64,000 nucleotides of DNA from the NCBI GenBank assembly GCA_015066295.1, contig SVOR01000003.1:1-64000 (forward strand), given 5' to 3'. Positions 39,398-49,675 of this stretch are shown piece by piece. The stretch is from Oscillospiraceae bacterium (lineage in GTDB: Bacteria; Bacillota; Clostridia; Oscillospirales; Acutalibacteraceae). Made by a program: the position numbers and the translations under genes. Each line of letters starts with the position of its first letter. Position 1 is the stretch's first letter. The notes below the pieces were generated by a model, which saw nothing but the letters and a program-made list of their open reading frames with translations, did not search any database and was not told the DNA's origin.

Positions 39398-39426
39398 AAA
39401 AATAATAAATTAAAAGGGGATTTGCT

Positions 39427-40827
39427 ATGTTATATTCCGGTTTAAATTACAAAGTAAAAATAGGTCTTGTACCTATCCGTCGTGACGTAACACCTCGCCC
39501 CGGTATCTTCAACTGGGAAAAGGCGGAAGAACGCGGAGTAGCCTGCGTTAAGTACATTATCGACAATTTCACAACCGAAAACGTTTCCTTCGTTGACCTT
39601 AAGGGTGTAAACGACGTTGAGGTTATGTATTGCGAGAATGACGTTGACAAGGCTCTCGAAAAGTTTAGGGCAGAAAAGGTTGATGCCGTTGTAATCATCA
39701 ACTCAAACTTCGGTAATGAGGAAGCAGCAGGCCGTTTTGCGAAAGAGATGGATAGACCCGTACTTCTTTGGGGTCCCATCGATGATGTATTCGAGCCCGA
39801 CGGTATGAGATACACCGATACCCAGTGCGGACTTTTCGGCACAAGCCGTCAGTTCCAGCGTCTCGGTGTTAAGTTTAGCTACATAGAAAACTGCAAGATT
39901 ACCGATGAAGCCTTTGCCGAAGGCTTAAATAAGTTTATTGCCGTTGCTTGTATGGTTAAAAACTTCCGCGGTATGCGTATCGCTCAGGTAGGTTGTAGAC
40001 CTAAGCCCTTCTGCTCGGTTATGATTAACGAGCACGAGCTACTTGCTAAATTCGGCGTTCAGGTTGTACCCGTGAATATGGCAACCGTAATTGACAAATT
40101 CAATCGCGTTATGAAAGAAAACGTTGATGAGATTAAGAAGGGTGCCGACCTTATTCGCGCAAGATACGAGATTGATGAAATTGTTGAAAAAGATGCCGAA
40201 AAGATGTATGCATTAGTTCTTGTATACAAGGAAATTTTTGAAGAAACCAAGGTTCAGGCAATTTCTTCTGAGTGTTGGACTTCAATGACTCTCGGTGTTG
40301 GCGTTGTGCCCTGTACCGCATTTAGCTTCTTGGCAGATATGGGCTACATCGTTGCTTGTGAGTCGGATATTTACGGCGCTATTGCCATGAGTATGCTTTC
40401 TTGTGCAACCTTGGGCGAAAAGATTCCTTTCTTTGGTGAATTTACCGTTCGCCACCCCGAAAACAAAAATGCTGAGCTTTTATGGCACTGCGGTCCCTTT
40501 GCTTATTCGCTTAAAGCAGAGGATAGCGTTGCTAAAAACATTAACCAACGTCCTTGGTTTAGGGTCAAAGACGGTAAGTACACTGTATGCCGTATGGATC
40601 AGGATAATGGTGACTACACCTTCTTAAACGGTACCTGTACTGCAACCGATGGCCCGTACACGTTCGGTACCTACCTTTGGGCGCAGTTCGACGACCTAAA
40701 CAAGTGGGAGAGAAAATTGGTTGAAGGTCCCTACATTCACCACATGGCAGAGATTGAGGGCGACTATACCGAACATATCAGAGAATTTTGTAAATACGCC
40801 GGTGACATTACTCCGGATAATGTATAA
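39427..40827 (+). CDS. L-fucose/L-arabinose isomerase-like protein
   Basis: KIGLVPIRRDVTPRPGIFNWEKAEERG...LLWGPIDDVFEPDGMRYTDTQCGLFGTSRQ; resembles the fucose-isomerase-like superfamily. Confidence 0.72.
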   Translation: MLYSGLNYKVKIGLVPIRRDVTPRPGIFNWEKAEERGVACVKYIIDNFTTENVSFVDLKGVNDVEVMYCENDVDKALEKFRAEKVDAVVIINSNFGNEEAAGRFAKEMDRPVLLWGPIDDVFEPDGMRYTDTQCGLFGTSRQFQRLGVKFSYIENCKITDEAFAEGLNKFIAVACMVKNFRGMRIAQVGCRPKPFCSVMINEHELLAKFGVQVVPVNMATVIDKFNRVMKENVDEIKKGADLIRARYEIDEIVEKDAEKMYALVLVYKEIFEETKVQAISSECWTSMTLGVGVVPCTAFSFLADMGYIVACESDIYGAIAMSMLSCATLGEKIPFFGEFTVRHPENKNAELLWHCGPFAYSLKAEDSVAKNINQRPWFRVKDGKYTVCRMDQDNGDYTFLNGTCTATDGPYTFGTYLWAQFDDLNKWERKLVEGPYIHHMAEIEGDYTEHIREFCKYAGDITPDNV

Positions 40828-40842
40828 AAAGGAGAAAGAAAG

Positions 40843-42279
40843 ATGCAAATACAGATGAATGACTTTTTATTCTCAATGATTCTTACCGAGCTTGAGGATG
40901 CAGTTGGTGTTGAAAACTGTTCAACCCGTCAAATTGACAAGGTAACACATAGTGTTGACTATTATTGGCTTTCACGTATGTGGGCTGACCGTGGTCGTCG
41001 TATGCCCGAGGCAGACATCGTTGTTTGTCCTAAGGATGCGAAAGAGGTTTCAAAGGTAGTTAAAATTGCTAACTACTACAAGCTCCCCGTTACTACATGG
41101 GGCGCAGGCGGTGGTACACAGGGTGGTGCTATTCCTGTTTGCGGCGGTATTATTCTTGATACCAAGAGAATGAATCAAATTTACGAGGTTAACACCGAGG
41201 GTATGTACATAGAGTGTGGCACAGGTGCTATCTACAAGCACATTGAGTGGGCTGCAAACGAGGTAGGCAAGGCTACAATGCACTATCCTTCATCACTTAC
41301 CTGTTCAACCGTTGGCGGCTTCTTGGCTCACCGCGGTATCGGCGTTTGCTCAACCAAGTACGGCAAGATTGACGATATGGTACTTCAAATGGAGGTTGTT
41401 CTTCCTAACGGTGATATCATTTACACTTCACCCGCACCCAAGCACGCAGCAGGTCCCGACCTTAATCAAATTTTCATCGGTTCTGAGGGTACACTCGGTA
41501 TTATTACCAAGGCTCAGATTCGTATTTTTGACCAACCTGAGGAGCGTCGCTTCCGCGGCTTCTTGTTCCAGGATATGACAGGTGCATTCAAGGCTTCTCG
41601 CGAGCTTTTACAGAAGTTTAAGCCTTCTGTTATGCGTCTTTATGACGAGGCTGAAACCTCATCACTCATCAAAAAGATTGTTGGTGTTGAGCGCAAGGGC
41701 GCATTTATGAATATCGCAATCGAAGGCTGCAAGGAAATGGTAGAGGTTGAGGAGAAGATTCTTCTTGATACCTTTGCTAAGTACGGCGCAGAGGACTTAG
41801 GCAGCGAGTACGGTGAAAAATGGTGGGAAGAGAAGATTACGTTCTTCTATCCCGGTCACATGATGGACATTCCGCAGATGTTCGGTACAATGGATACAAT
41901 CGCTCCTTACGGCAAGATAGAGGAAATCTATTGGGCTATGAAGGAAGCTATTGAAACCAACTTCCCGCAGGCTAAGTTTATTGCTCATTTCTCACACTGG
42001 TACGAGTGGGGTGCAATGGTTTACGACCGCTTTATCGTTGAGGGTAAGGACGTTCCGCAAGACCCCGTTGAGGCACTCAGACTTCACCAGGCTATCTGGA
42101 CCTGCGGTGTACGTGCTGCATTGGCACACGGCGGTGTTGTTAACGACCACCACGGCGTAGGTATCAAGCTCGGTCGTCTTATGAAGGAGCAGTATGGTCC
42201 TGCAATGCAGGTATTTGAAGGTCTTAAGAAACAACTCGACCCCAACGGAATTATGAATCCGTTCAAGTTGGGACTTTAA
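40843..42279 (+). CDS. FAD-binding oxidoreductase, GlcD/AGPS-like
   Basis: FAD_binding_4 region VTTWGAGGGTQGGAIPVCGGIILDTKRMNQI; HGGVVNDHHGVGIKLGRLM. Confidence 0.88.
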   Translation: MQIQMNDFLFSMILTELEDAVGVENCSTRQIDKVTHSVDYYWLSRMWADRGRRMPEADIVVCPKDAKEVSKVVKIANYYKLPVTTWGAGGGTQGGAIPVCGGIILDTKRMNQIYEVNTEGMYIECGTGAIYKHIEWAANEVGKATMHYPSSLTCSTVGGFLAHRGIGVCSTKYGKIDDMVLQMEVVLPNGDIIYTSPAPKHAAGPDLNQIFIGSEGTLGIITKAQIRIFDQPEERRFRGFLFQDMTGAFKASRELLQKFKPSVMRLYDEAETSSLIKKIVGVERKGAFMNIAIEGCKEMVEVEEKILLDTFAKYGAEDLGSEYGEKWWEEKITFFYPGHMMDIPQMFGTMDTIAPYGKIEEIYWAMKEAIETNFPQAKFIAHFSHWYEWGAMVYDRFIVEGKDVPQDPVEALRLHQAIWTCGVRAALAHGGVVNDHHGVGIKLGRLMKEQYGPAMQVFEGLKKQLDPNGIMNPFKLGL

Positions 42280-42294
42280 TGGGAGGAATAAAAA

Positions 42295-43380
42295 ATGAAT
42301 TTATCAGAGAAAAGTAAACAACACGTAGATTCCTGCCGTTTTTGTTGGATGTGCCATCACATCTGTCCGATAGGCAATGCCACAGGTCAGGAAAGAAATA
42401 CTGCACGTGCACGTGCACTTGGCATCTCACTTGTTAATCGCGGTGCTATTGATTTAGCCGAAATTATGGATAACATTTACGAATGTGGCGGTTGCTCGGC
42501 TTGTGTACACGACTGTACTACAGGTTGGGACCCCGTTATGTTCACAAAGGAAACTCGTTTACAGGCAGCGTTAGAGGGTAAGTTACCCGAGTATATAGGC
42601 AAGATGGTTGACAATTGTTTAGAGTTTGGCAACGCTTACGGCAAAACCGAGCTTTGCGAGAAGTTAACCGACGCTATTGCTAAGCACAGCGCCAAAACCG
42701 ATACACTTCTTTATCTCGGTGTTGATGCAAGATATATGGCTTGCAAGCAGGCTGTTAAGGCTATCGAGGTGCTCGAAAAAGCAGGTATCGACTTTACCGT
42801 TTTAGCTGACGAAGCACCAAGTGGCGCTCAGCTCGACTTCCTTATCGGCGCGGCCGACGAGGCTAAACAGCAGATGACTGCTGCCGCAGCAGTTATGGAC
42901 GACTACAAAACAGTAGTTATTTATGACCCAACCGATGCGAAGGTTATTAAGCAGCTTTACAAAACCTATGGTATCGACGTAAAGGCTAATGCCGTTACGT
43001 ATACCGCATTCTTGGCTGATTTAGTTAAGAATGGTCAGTTAAAGGGCGCAAACAGTGGCAAGACCGTTGTTTACCAAGACCCCTTCCAGCTTGCTCGTAA
43101 CCTCGAGGAAACCGAGGAGGCTCGTCAGGTAATCTCTGCTTTTGCCGACCTTCACGAAATGCTCCTAAACCGCGGCGAAACAGTATGGGCAGGTAATATC
43201 CTTATGGCTCAGTATATGCCCGAGGTTATTAAAAAGGTATCAGAGCGTCGTCTGTTCAACGTTAAGAGCATCGGCGAAAAGGCCATCGTTACCGCTTGTG
43301 TATCTGAATACGTTGCCCTTAAAAACGTAGCTCAGGATGATGTTGAAGTTCTTTCAATCGAAGATTTGATTTTAGGTTAA
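42295..43380 (+). CDS. (Fe-S)-binding oxidoreductase subunit, GlcF-like
   Basis: two ferredoxin-type motifs CRFCWMCHHICPIG and CGGCSACVHDC. Confidence 0.86.
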   Translation: MNLSEKSKQHVDSCRFCWMCHHICPIGNATGQERNTARARALGISLVNRGAIDLAEIMDNIYECGGCSACVHDCTTGWDPVMFTKETRLQAALEGKLPEYIGKMVDNCLEFGNAYGKTELCEKLTDAIAKHSAKTDTLLYLGVDARYMACKQAVKAIEVLEKAGIDFTVLADEAPSGAQLDFLIGAADEAKQQMTAAAAVMDDYKTVVIYDPTDAKVIKQLYKTYGIDVKANAVTYTAFLADLVKNGQLKGANSGKTVVYQDPFQLARNLEETEEARQVISAFADLHEMLLNRGETVWAGNILMAQYMPEVIKKVSERRLFNVKSIGEKAIVTACVSEYVALKNVAQDDVEVLSIEDLILG

Positions 43381-43393
43381 TGGGGGTATACAA

Positions 43394-44233
43394 ATGTTAG
43401 TATCATTACAAACCGTAATCGGTATGGCCGAAAAAGGCGATTACTGTATACCTGCATTTAACGTATATAACACCGAAACAGTTATGGGCGTTATAGCCGC
43501 AGCAGAGGAGGCAAAGGCACCTGTTATTATTCAGGTTTACCCCCGACTTCTCAACGAAGAGGTTGGCTACTACCTTTGCCCAACCGTAATTGCAGCTGCT
43601 CGTAAGGCAAGTGTTCCCGTTTGCTTCCACCTCGACCACGGTCCGAGTGAGTGGGAGGTAACCCGCGCACTTCGTTGGGGTTGCACAGGTATTATGCTTG
43701 ACGGCTCGGCTCACGATTTCGAAAAGAACGTAGAGATGACCAAGCACATTGTAGAAATCTGCAAATCGCTTGATATCGGTGTTGAGGGCGAAATCGGTCA
43801 CGTTGGTAGTGTAAACGACGACGCTATGTCAGAGTTTACCGACCCTGCCGAAGCCGCAGAATTCGTAAAGAAAACAGGCGTTACCTGTTTGGCAGTGCTT
43901 ATCGGTAATGCTCACGGCCATTACAAGAAGCCGCCGAAGCTTGATATCGAGCGTGTTAAGGCTATTCGCGAGGCAACGGGCGGTATTCCGCTTGTTCTTC
44001 ACGGCGGTTCGGGTATTCCCGACGAGCAGGTTAAGGCAGCTATTGCTGCGGGTATTCGCAAAATGAATATCGGTACCGACGTATGCTGTGCATTTGCAGA
44101 CGGCACACTTGAGAGTCTTAACGACCCCGCACGTAGCCTTGCGGTTGACCTCTTTATGAAAAAACCGATTGAAACTGTTAAGAAAATGGCACTTGAGAAA
44201 ATCAAGTTGGTTGGTGCCGAAGGAAAGGCTTAA
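43394..44233 (+). CDS. class II fructose-bisphosphate/ketose aldolase family
   Basis: YCIPAFNVYNTETVMGVIAAAEEAKAPVIIQ; VCFHLDHGPS; IGNAHGHY; LVLHGGSGIPDEQVKAAI. Confidence 0.9.
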   Translation: MLVSLQTVIGMAEKGDYCIPAFNVYNTETVMGVIAAAEEAKAPVIIQVYPRLLNEEVGYYLCPTVIAAARKASVPVCFHLDHGPSEWEVTRALRWGCTGIMLDGSAHDFEKNVEMTKHIVEICKSLDIGVEGEIGHVGSVNDDAMSEFTDPAEAAEFVKKTGVTCLAVLIGNAHGHYKKPPKLDIERVKAIREATGGIPLVLHGGSGIPDEQVKAAIAAGIRKMNIGTDVCCAFADGTLESLNDPARSLAVDLFMKKPIETVKKMALEKIKLVGAEGKA

Positions 44234-44235
44234 TT

Positions 44236-45147
44236 ATGGGTAAAATCGTCGGAATTGGTGCCTGTGTTATGGATACGCTTTTAAGCGTTTCCGAATATCC
44301 TAATGAGGATACCAAAACCCGTGCAATCAGTAGTACCTTAGCTGGTGGCGGACCCGTTGCAACGGGTCTTGTGGCCGCCGCTAAATTGGGCGAGGATACG
44401 GCTTTTATCGGTGTTTTATCGGATGATAATGCAGGTCAATTTTTAATAAATGACTTTAAAAAATACAATGTTGATACTGAATTTATAAGTGTAAAATCAG
44501 GCTATCGTTCCTTTACGTCGGTAATTTGGCTTAGTCAAAGCACCGCAAGTCGCACCTGTGTTTTCGATAAGGGCGATTTACCAAAGCTCATTTTAAGTGA
44601 CGAGCAAAAGGCGGCCATTAAGGCGTCACAGCTTTTAATGGTTGACGGAAATGAACTTGATGCGGCGGTGGATGCGGCAAGATTTGCTAAATCCAACGGC
44701 GTTAAGGTGCTTTACGATGCAGGCGGACTTTACGAGGGTGTTGAGCGACTTCTAAAATGCTCTGATATCCTTATTCCGTCTAAGGAATTCGCCCTCGGTC
44801 ATACAAAGTGTATGACGGTTGAGGGTGCGGCAGCACGTCTTTACGAAATGTATAATCCTGAGGTAGTTGTTATTACCTGCGGTAAGGATGGCGGCATTTT
44901 GTTCGACGGCAAAAAGCATATTTCGTATCCCATATATCCGGCTTCGGTGGTCGATTCAAACGGCGCAGGCGACGTTTTCCACGGCGCTTTTGCAGCAGGT
45001 GTTGCCAAGGGCTTCAATTATGAAAAATGCTGCCACTTTGCAAGTGCCGTATCGGCAATTAAGTGTACGGGTATAGGCGCCCGCCAAAGTGTGCCCACTT
45101 ATAGCGAAGTTCAAAAGTATTTAAAGGAGAACGGTTATGAATTATAA
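44236..45147 (+). CDS. PfkB family carbohydrate kinase
   Basis: VVDSNGAGDVFHGAFAAGVAKG. Confidence 0.92.
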   Translation: MGKIVGIGACVMDTLLSVSEYPNEDTKTRAISSTLAGGGPVATGLVAAAKLGEDTAFIGVLSDDNAGQFLINDFKKYNVDTEFISVKSGYRSFTSVIWLSQSTASRTCVFDKGDLPKLILSDEQKAAIKASQLLMVDGNELDAAVDAARFAKSNGVKVLYDAGGLYEGVERLLKCSDILIPSKEFALGHTKCMTVEGAAARLYEMYNPEVVVITCGKDGGILFDGKKHISYPIYPASVVDSNGAGDVFHGAFAAGVAKGFNYEKCCHFASAVSAIKCTGIGARQSVPTYSEVQKYLKENGYEL

Positions 45148-45931
45148 AAAAGCATATAAATCGGCCAACGGTTACACCCCTATTTGCAAAATAGGTGAGT
45201 GCAGCTTAAAGAAGCTCGAGTTTGGTATAATCGAGCTTGAGGCAGGCCAGTCACTTAATTATAATACCGAGGATAAAGAAACAGCGTTCATTATGCTCGA
45301 GGGTCACTGTGACGTAAGCTTTGGCGATACCAAGTGGGAAAACATCGGTAACCGAAGCAACGTTTTCGAAAACCGCAAGGCAGAAAGCTTTTATATGCCG
45401 CGGCAGCAGGAGTGCGTAATCACCGCTATCGACCATATAAAGATTGCTGTTTGTGCAACCCCCGTTGCTGAAAAAACCGAGCCTCAGGTACTTCGTGAGG
45501 ACCACGTTGTATTAAAGCTTTTAGGCGAAGTACCGTTCGAACGTGAAACAAGCTTTATTATTGACGGCAATTCCAATGCAAAAATCCTCACAATAGGCGA
45601 GTGCTACTGCACCGAGGGTAACTGGGCAGGCTTCCCACCCCACAAGCATGATGAGGACAATATGCCTACCGAGTGCATTGCAGAGGAAATTTACTACTTC
45701 CTGTTTGACCCCAAGCAGGGCTTTGCCGTTCAGTGCCTTTACACCGCAGACGGCGAAATTGACGAGGCGTACCGCGTTAAAAATGATGAGTTGGTTGAGT
45801 TCCCCGTTGGTTATCATACCACCGTTTCAACCCCCGGTTATCAGACCTATTTCTTGTGGCTGATGGCAGGCGATTATCAGGGCTTTAACCGTAGCAACGA
45901 CCCCGAACACGACTGGATTGCAAACAGATAA
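45137..45931 (+). CDS. 5-deoxy-glucuronate isomerase family (IolB/KduI-like cupin)
   Basis: EGNWAGFPPHKHDEDNMPTECIAEEIYYFLFDPKQGFAVQCLYT...DEAYRVKNDELVEFPVGYHTTVSTPGYQTYFLWLMAG. Confidence 0.87.
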   Translation: MNYKKAYKSANGYTPICKIGECSLKKLEFGIIELEAGQSLNYNTEDKETAFIMLEGHCDVSFGDTKWENIGNRSNVFENRKAESFYMPRQQECVITAIDHIKIAVCATPVAEKTEPQVLREDHVVLKLLGEVPFERETSFIIDGNSNAKILTIGECYCTEGNWAGFPPHKHDEDNMPTECIAEEIYYFLFDPKQGFAVQCLYTADGEIDEAYRVKNDELVEFPVGYHTTVSTPGYQTYFLWLMAGDYQGFNRSNDPEHDWIANR

Positions 45932-45979
45932 ATTTAAAAATAGAGATATGCTTTGAAAGCGTATCTCTATTATGCTATA

Positions 45980-46017
45980 ATAATGATTGTAGTTGTCAAA
46001 AAAACGACAATCATTAT
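45980..46017 (+). repeat. short inverted-repeat element (compact version of 56314-56420)
   Basis: ATAATGATTGTAGTTGTCaaaaaaaCGACAATCATTAT. Confidence 0.8.
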
Positions 46018-46036
46018 AAAAAAGGTGGATTTTAAA

Positions 46037-46687
46037 ATGTTAGAAACTTTAAAGAAATTAAACCCCAATATTCCTTTTTATTCGGTTGACGATAAGGAAT
46101 TTGCACCCTTTGGCAGAGTTGTTAAAGACTTCGATGCATCGGCTATTATCGAAGCCGCAAAGAAGATTGAAAACCCCGCAGAAGGCTCATCATACGTACC
46201 GAGCGAGCCTACCTTTGAGTGCCTTGATGCCGCAAAGGTTATGCAGGATAAGCTTTATGGTCAGGTGGCCTGTCAGGTTGGTTACTGTTGGGGACATAAT
46301 ACAATGATGAACGCTACCGAGTGGCATACAGGCAGCGAAATCAATATTGCCATTACCGATATCGTTTTAATCCTCGGTCACGTTTGGGACGTTAAGGATA
46401 ATAAAATAGATGCTTCTATGTTCAAGGCATTCTACGTTCCGGCAGGCTATACACTCGAAGTATACGCAACCTCACTTCATTTCTGTCCCTGTCAGTTGTC
46501 TGACGACGGCTTTGGCTGTGTTGTAGGACTTCCTAAGGACACAAATACGGCGCTTGTTGATAGCAAGGAAAGCAGTCTTTTATGGGCTAAAAACAAATGG
46601 TTGTTAGCACACACCAAAAACGAAGGTCTTGTTGCACGCGGTGCAGTTGCAGGCATCACGGGCGAGAATTTTGAAATTAAATATTAG
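46037..46687 (+). CDS. DUF4867-like protein
   Basis: MLETLKKLNPNIPFYSVDDKEFAPFGRVV...VGYCWGHNTMMNATEWHTGSEINIAITD; ATG at 46037 follows aaaggtgg. Confidence 0.72.
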   Translation: MLETLKKLNPNIPFYSVDDKEFAPFGRVVKDFDASAIIEAAKKIENPAEGSSYVPSEPTFECLDAAKVMQDKLYGQVACQVGYCWGHNTMMNATEWHTGSEINIAITDIVLILGHVWDVKDNKIDASMFKAFYVPAGYTLEVYATSLHFCPCQLSDDGFGCVVGLPKDTNTALVDSKESSLLWAKNKWLLAHTKNEGLVARGAVAGITGENFEIKY

Positions 46688-46695
46688 GTGATAAA

Positions 46696-48165
46696 ATGAA
46701 ATACCTATTAGGTGTCGACTTTGGCGGCGGTGCCTCAAAGGCAACGCTTATAAGCGAAAAAGGGCAGATAATTGCCGAAAATACAGTAGAATATCCGACC
46801 TATCATCCGTCGGCCGATGCGTGCGAGCAAGCGCCGCAGGACTGGCTTGATGCGTTATGCACCAATACCTCCGCTATCATTAAAAAAAGCGGTATTTGCG
46901 CTACCGACATCAGCGCCGTTGCGATAGATTCGGCCACACACACAAGCCTCGTTTGTGATAAAGATTTTGTGCCGCTTAGAAACGCAATACATTGGACCGA
47001 TTCAAGAAGTCGTGCCGAGGCTCTGACTCTCGACCGCCTTTACGGTGACGAGATAATGAGCAAAACCTATCATAGACCAAGCACTATATGGACACAGGCT
47101 CAGCTTTTGTGGCTTAAAGAAAACGAGCCCGAGGTTTTCGGGAAAATAAGCTATATTTTCTTCGAAAAGGATTATATCCGCTTCTTCCTAACGGGTGTCT
47201 TTGTTACCGATTATATCGAGGCTGAGGGCAGTATGCTTTATAACTGTAACGAGCAAAAATGGGATGAGTCGCTCTGTGCTATGGCGGGCATTACTACCGA
47301 TATGTTGCCGCCACTCGTTAAGCCCACCGATATCATCGGCAAAATAACCGCCGAAGCATCCGAGAAAACAGGCTTAGCAGAGGACACACCCGTCATTTGC
47401 GGCACAACCGATACCGTTTTAGAGGTCTTTGCTTCGGGTGCGGTAAATAAGGGCGACGTTACGGTAAAATTGGCTACGGCTGGCAGAATTTGTGTTATAA
47501 CCGATAAGCCCTATCCCGACCGTCACCTTGTAAACTATTCACACGTGGCAGACGGTCTTTGGTACCCGGGTACTGCAACCAAGGCGGCGGCCTCAAGCTA
47601 CCGCTGGTATCGTGATACCTTTGGTGAGGATTATAGGGAGCTTGATAGCGGTGCCGAACAGATACCGCTCGGCAGCGATGGTATGTTTTTCCATCCGTAT
47701 ATTAACGGCGAATTAACACCCTATGGCGAGCCGTCGCTTTGCGGCAGCTTTACGGGTGTTCGCGCCACACATACAAAGCCCCACTTTACACGTGCAGTGT
47801 TGGAGGGGGTTGGTTATTCCTTGCTTGACAGTAAAAGATACCTTGATTCACTCGGTATTGATTACAATAAAACCGCTACCGTAATCGGCGGCGGCGCAAA
47901 GGGTAAGCTTTGGCGACAGATAGTTGCCGATATGCTCGGCATCGAGCTTGTCGTAACCACGAGCAGTGATTCGTCGCTCGGCTCGGCTATGCTCGCAGGT
48001 GTGGCAATTGGCGTGTTTAAAAATCCCGAGGATGCGGTTAAAAAGTGCGTACAAATTGCCGATAAAACCGTGCCAATCAAGGAAAACACCGAAAAATATG
48101 CCGAGTTATTTAAAGATTATAAACGAATAGCCGATGCGCTATTACCAATTTATCGGGAGCGATAG
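46696..48165 (+). CDS. FGGY family carbohydrate kinase (xylulokinase-like)
   Basis: YLLGVDFGGGASKATLISEKGQII; ICGTTDTVLEVFASGAV; ATVIGGGAKGKLWRQIVADMLGIELV. Confidence 0.93.
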   Translation: MKYLLGVDFGGGASKATLISEKGQIIAENTVEYPTYHPSADACEQAPQDWLDALCTNTSAIIKKSGICATDISAVAIDSATHTSLVCDKDFVPLRNAIHWTDSRSRAEALTLDRLYGDEIMSKTYHRPSTIWTQAQLLWLKENEPEVFGKISYIFFEKDYIRFFLTGVFVTDYIEAEGSMLYNCNEQKWDESLCAMAGITTDMLPPLVKPTDIIGKITAEASEKTGLAEDTPVICGTTDTVLEVFASGAVNKGDVTVKLATAGRICVITDKPYPDRHLVNYSHVADGLWYPGTATKAAASSYRWYRDTFGEDYRELDSGAEQIPLGSDGMFFHPYINGELTPYGEPSLCGSFTGVRATHTKPHFTRAVLEGVGYSLLDSKRYLDSLGIDYNKTATVIGGGAKGKLWRQIVADMLGIELVVTTSSDSSLGSAMLAGVAIGVFKNPEDAVKKCVQIADKTVPIKENTEKYAELFKDYKRIADALLPIYRER

Positions 48166-48166
48166 A

Positions 48167-49549
48167 ATGAAAATTGTTGTTTGCATCCGACAAGGGTTGG
48201 ATGGCGATATAAACCCATTTGATGCCTGCGCTTATGAGGCGGCATTGCAAATTGCGGGCAGTGAAATCACGCTACTCAGTATGGGTCCCGAAAAAACCAA
48301 GGACTTTTTGCATCAGCTAACGCGCAGAGGTGCAAAAAATGCTGTTTTGCTTAGTGACGCCGCCTTTGCGGGCGCCGATACCTTGGCAACGGCTTACGCA
48401 CTCGGGTTAGCCATCAAAAAAATAAAGCCCGATATGGTTTTTTGCGGCAGACAAACCTTGGTGGGTGATACCGCGCAAACGGGACCAATGCTTTCTGTTA
48501 TGTGCGATTATTCGCTTATAACGGGCGTAATGGAAATAAAGCAGATAGATAAAAATATCACCTGTATGACACGTACAGAGGGCGAAATTACGGCGGCGCT
48601 TCCGACACTTATAACGGTTGAGCGCATTAACAATCTGCGACTTCCTTCAATACGCTCTAAAACGGGCGAAATTGAGGTCTGGTCGGCCGACGATATTGGT
48701 GCCGATAAGAGCAAATGCGGTCTTATCGGCTCGCCAACTCGGGTGCTTAAAACCTACGAAAACTCACAGGGCAAGCGCAAATGCAAATTTATCACCCTCA
48801 GTGAGCTAGATGAAGTTGTAACCACCGCCCTTGCCGAGCAGAGCAAAAAGCTCGACATTAAAAGCAGTGGCGAGCATAAACTCAAAAAGGTTGTAATAAT
48901 AGGGGAGAACGTTCGCGAATTTGCCGATACTATAAGTGATGACATTTGCTTGCTAACCAACGATGACGAGCAAAAAATTATTGATTATATAGTTAATAAT
49001 AAACCGAATGCGGTTTTGTGGGGCAGTGATGCGCGCTCAAAGCGTATGGCGGCTACCGTAGCCGCAAGGCTCGGGCTCGGTCTTTGCGCCGACTGTACGG
49101 TACTCGAAACCGATGGCGAAAAGCTCATTATGTACCGCCCCGCACTCTCGGGTAGTATAATTGCTAAAATCGAGAGCCTGACAAAGCCCGCAATGGCAAC
49201 CGTACGCACAAAGGATTCGCTTAATAAGGACGTCTTTGTTGCGGTGGGCTATGGCGCAAAAGATAGTCTCGAATGGGTTAAAGACTTGGCGAAAAAGTAT
49301 GATGCCGAGCTATCCTCAACCCGCAAAGCAGTGGATAACGGCATTATGCCGTACGCCACACAGGTCGGTCTTACGGGTCGCAGCGTGGCACCCCCCGTAT
49401 ATATTGCGGTGGGTGTTTCGGGCGCTGTTCACCATATCGTTGGTATGCAGTCGTCGGGCACAGTAATCGCTATAAACAGCGATAAAAATGCCGATATATT
49501 CGACTATGCCGATTACGGCATAATTGAGGATATAGGATTTAGGATTTAG
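48167..49549 (+). CDS. electron transfer flavoprotein, EtfB-EtfA fusion
   Basis: EtfB-like N-half MKIVVCIRQGLDGDINPFDACAYEAALQ; EtfA-like C-half with FAD motif YATQVGLTGRSVAPPVYIAVGVSGAVHHIVGMQSSGTVIAINSDKNADIF. Confidence 0.88.
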   Translation: MKIVVCIRQGLDGDINPFDACAYEAALQIAGSEITLLSMGPEKTKDFLHQLTRRGAKNAVLLSDAAFAGADTLATAYALGLAIKKIKPDMVFCGRQTLVGDTAQTGPMLSVMCDYSLITGVMEIKQIDKNITCMTRTEGEITAALPTLITVERINNLRLPSIRSKTGEIEVWSADDIGADKSKCGLIGSPTRVLKTYENSQGKRKCKFITLSELDEVVTTALAEQSKKLDIKSSGEHKLKKVVIIGENVREFADTISDDICLLTNDDEQKIIDYIVNNKPNAVLWGSDARSKRMAATVAARLGLGLCADCTVLETDGEKLIMYRPALSGSIIAKIESLTKPAMATVRTKDSLNKDVFVAVGYGAKDSLEWVKDLAKKYDAELSSTRKAVDNGIMPYATQVGLTGRSVAPPVYIAVGVSGAVHHIVGMQSSGTVIAINSDKNADIFDYADYGIIEDIGFRI

Positions 49550-49556
49550 GGTATAG
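49526..49556 (+). repeat. TTTAGGA-type heptad repeat, copy D
   Basis: gaggatataggatttaggatttagggtatag; encodes the last residues (EDIGFRI*) of EtfBA. Confidence 0.8.
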
Positions 49557-49557
49557 A

Positions 49558-49587
49558 AAACGGGCGACCATCGGTCGCCCGTTTTTG
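49558..49587 (+). terminator. terminator
   Basis: aaacgggcgaccatcggtcgcccgtttttg. Confidence 0.85.
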
Positions 49588-49675
49588 TTAAATAAATATC
49601 TACAATTGAAAAATCATATTATATATGGTAAAATATAAATGTATATGATTTTATGCTTTCGAGGGAGGCAAAATT

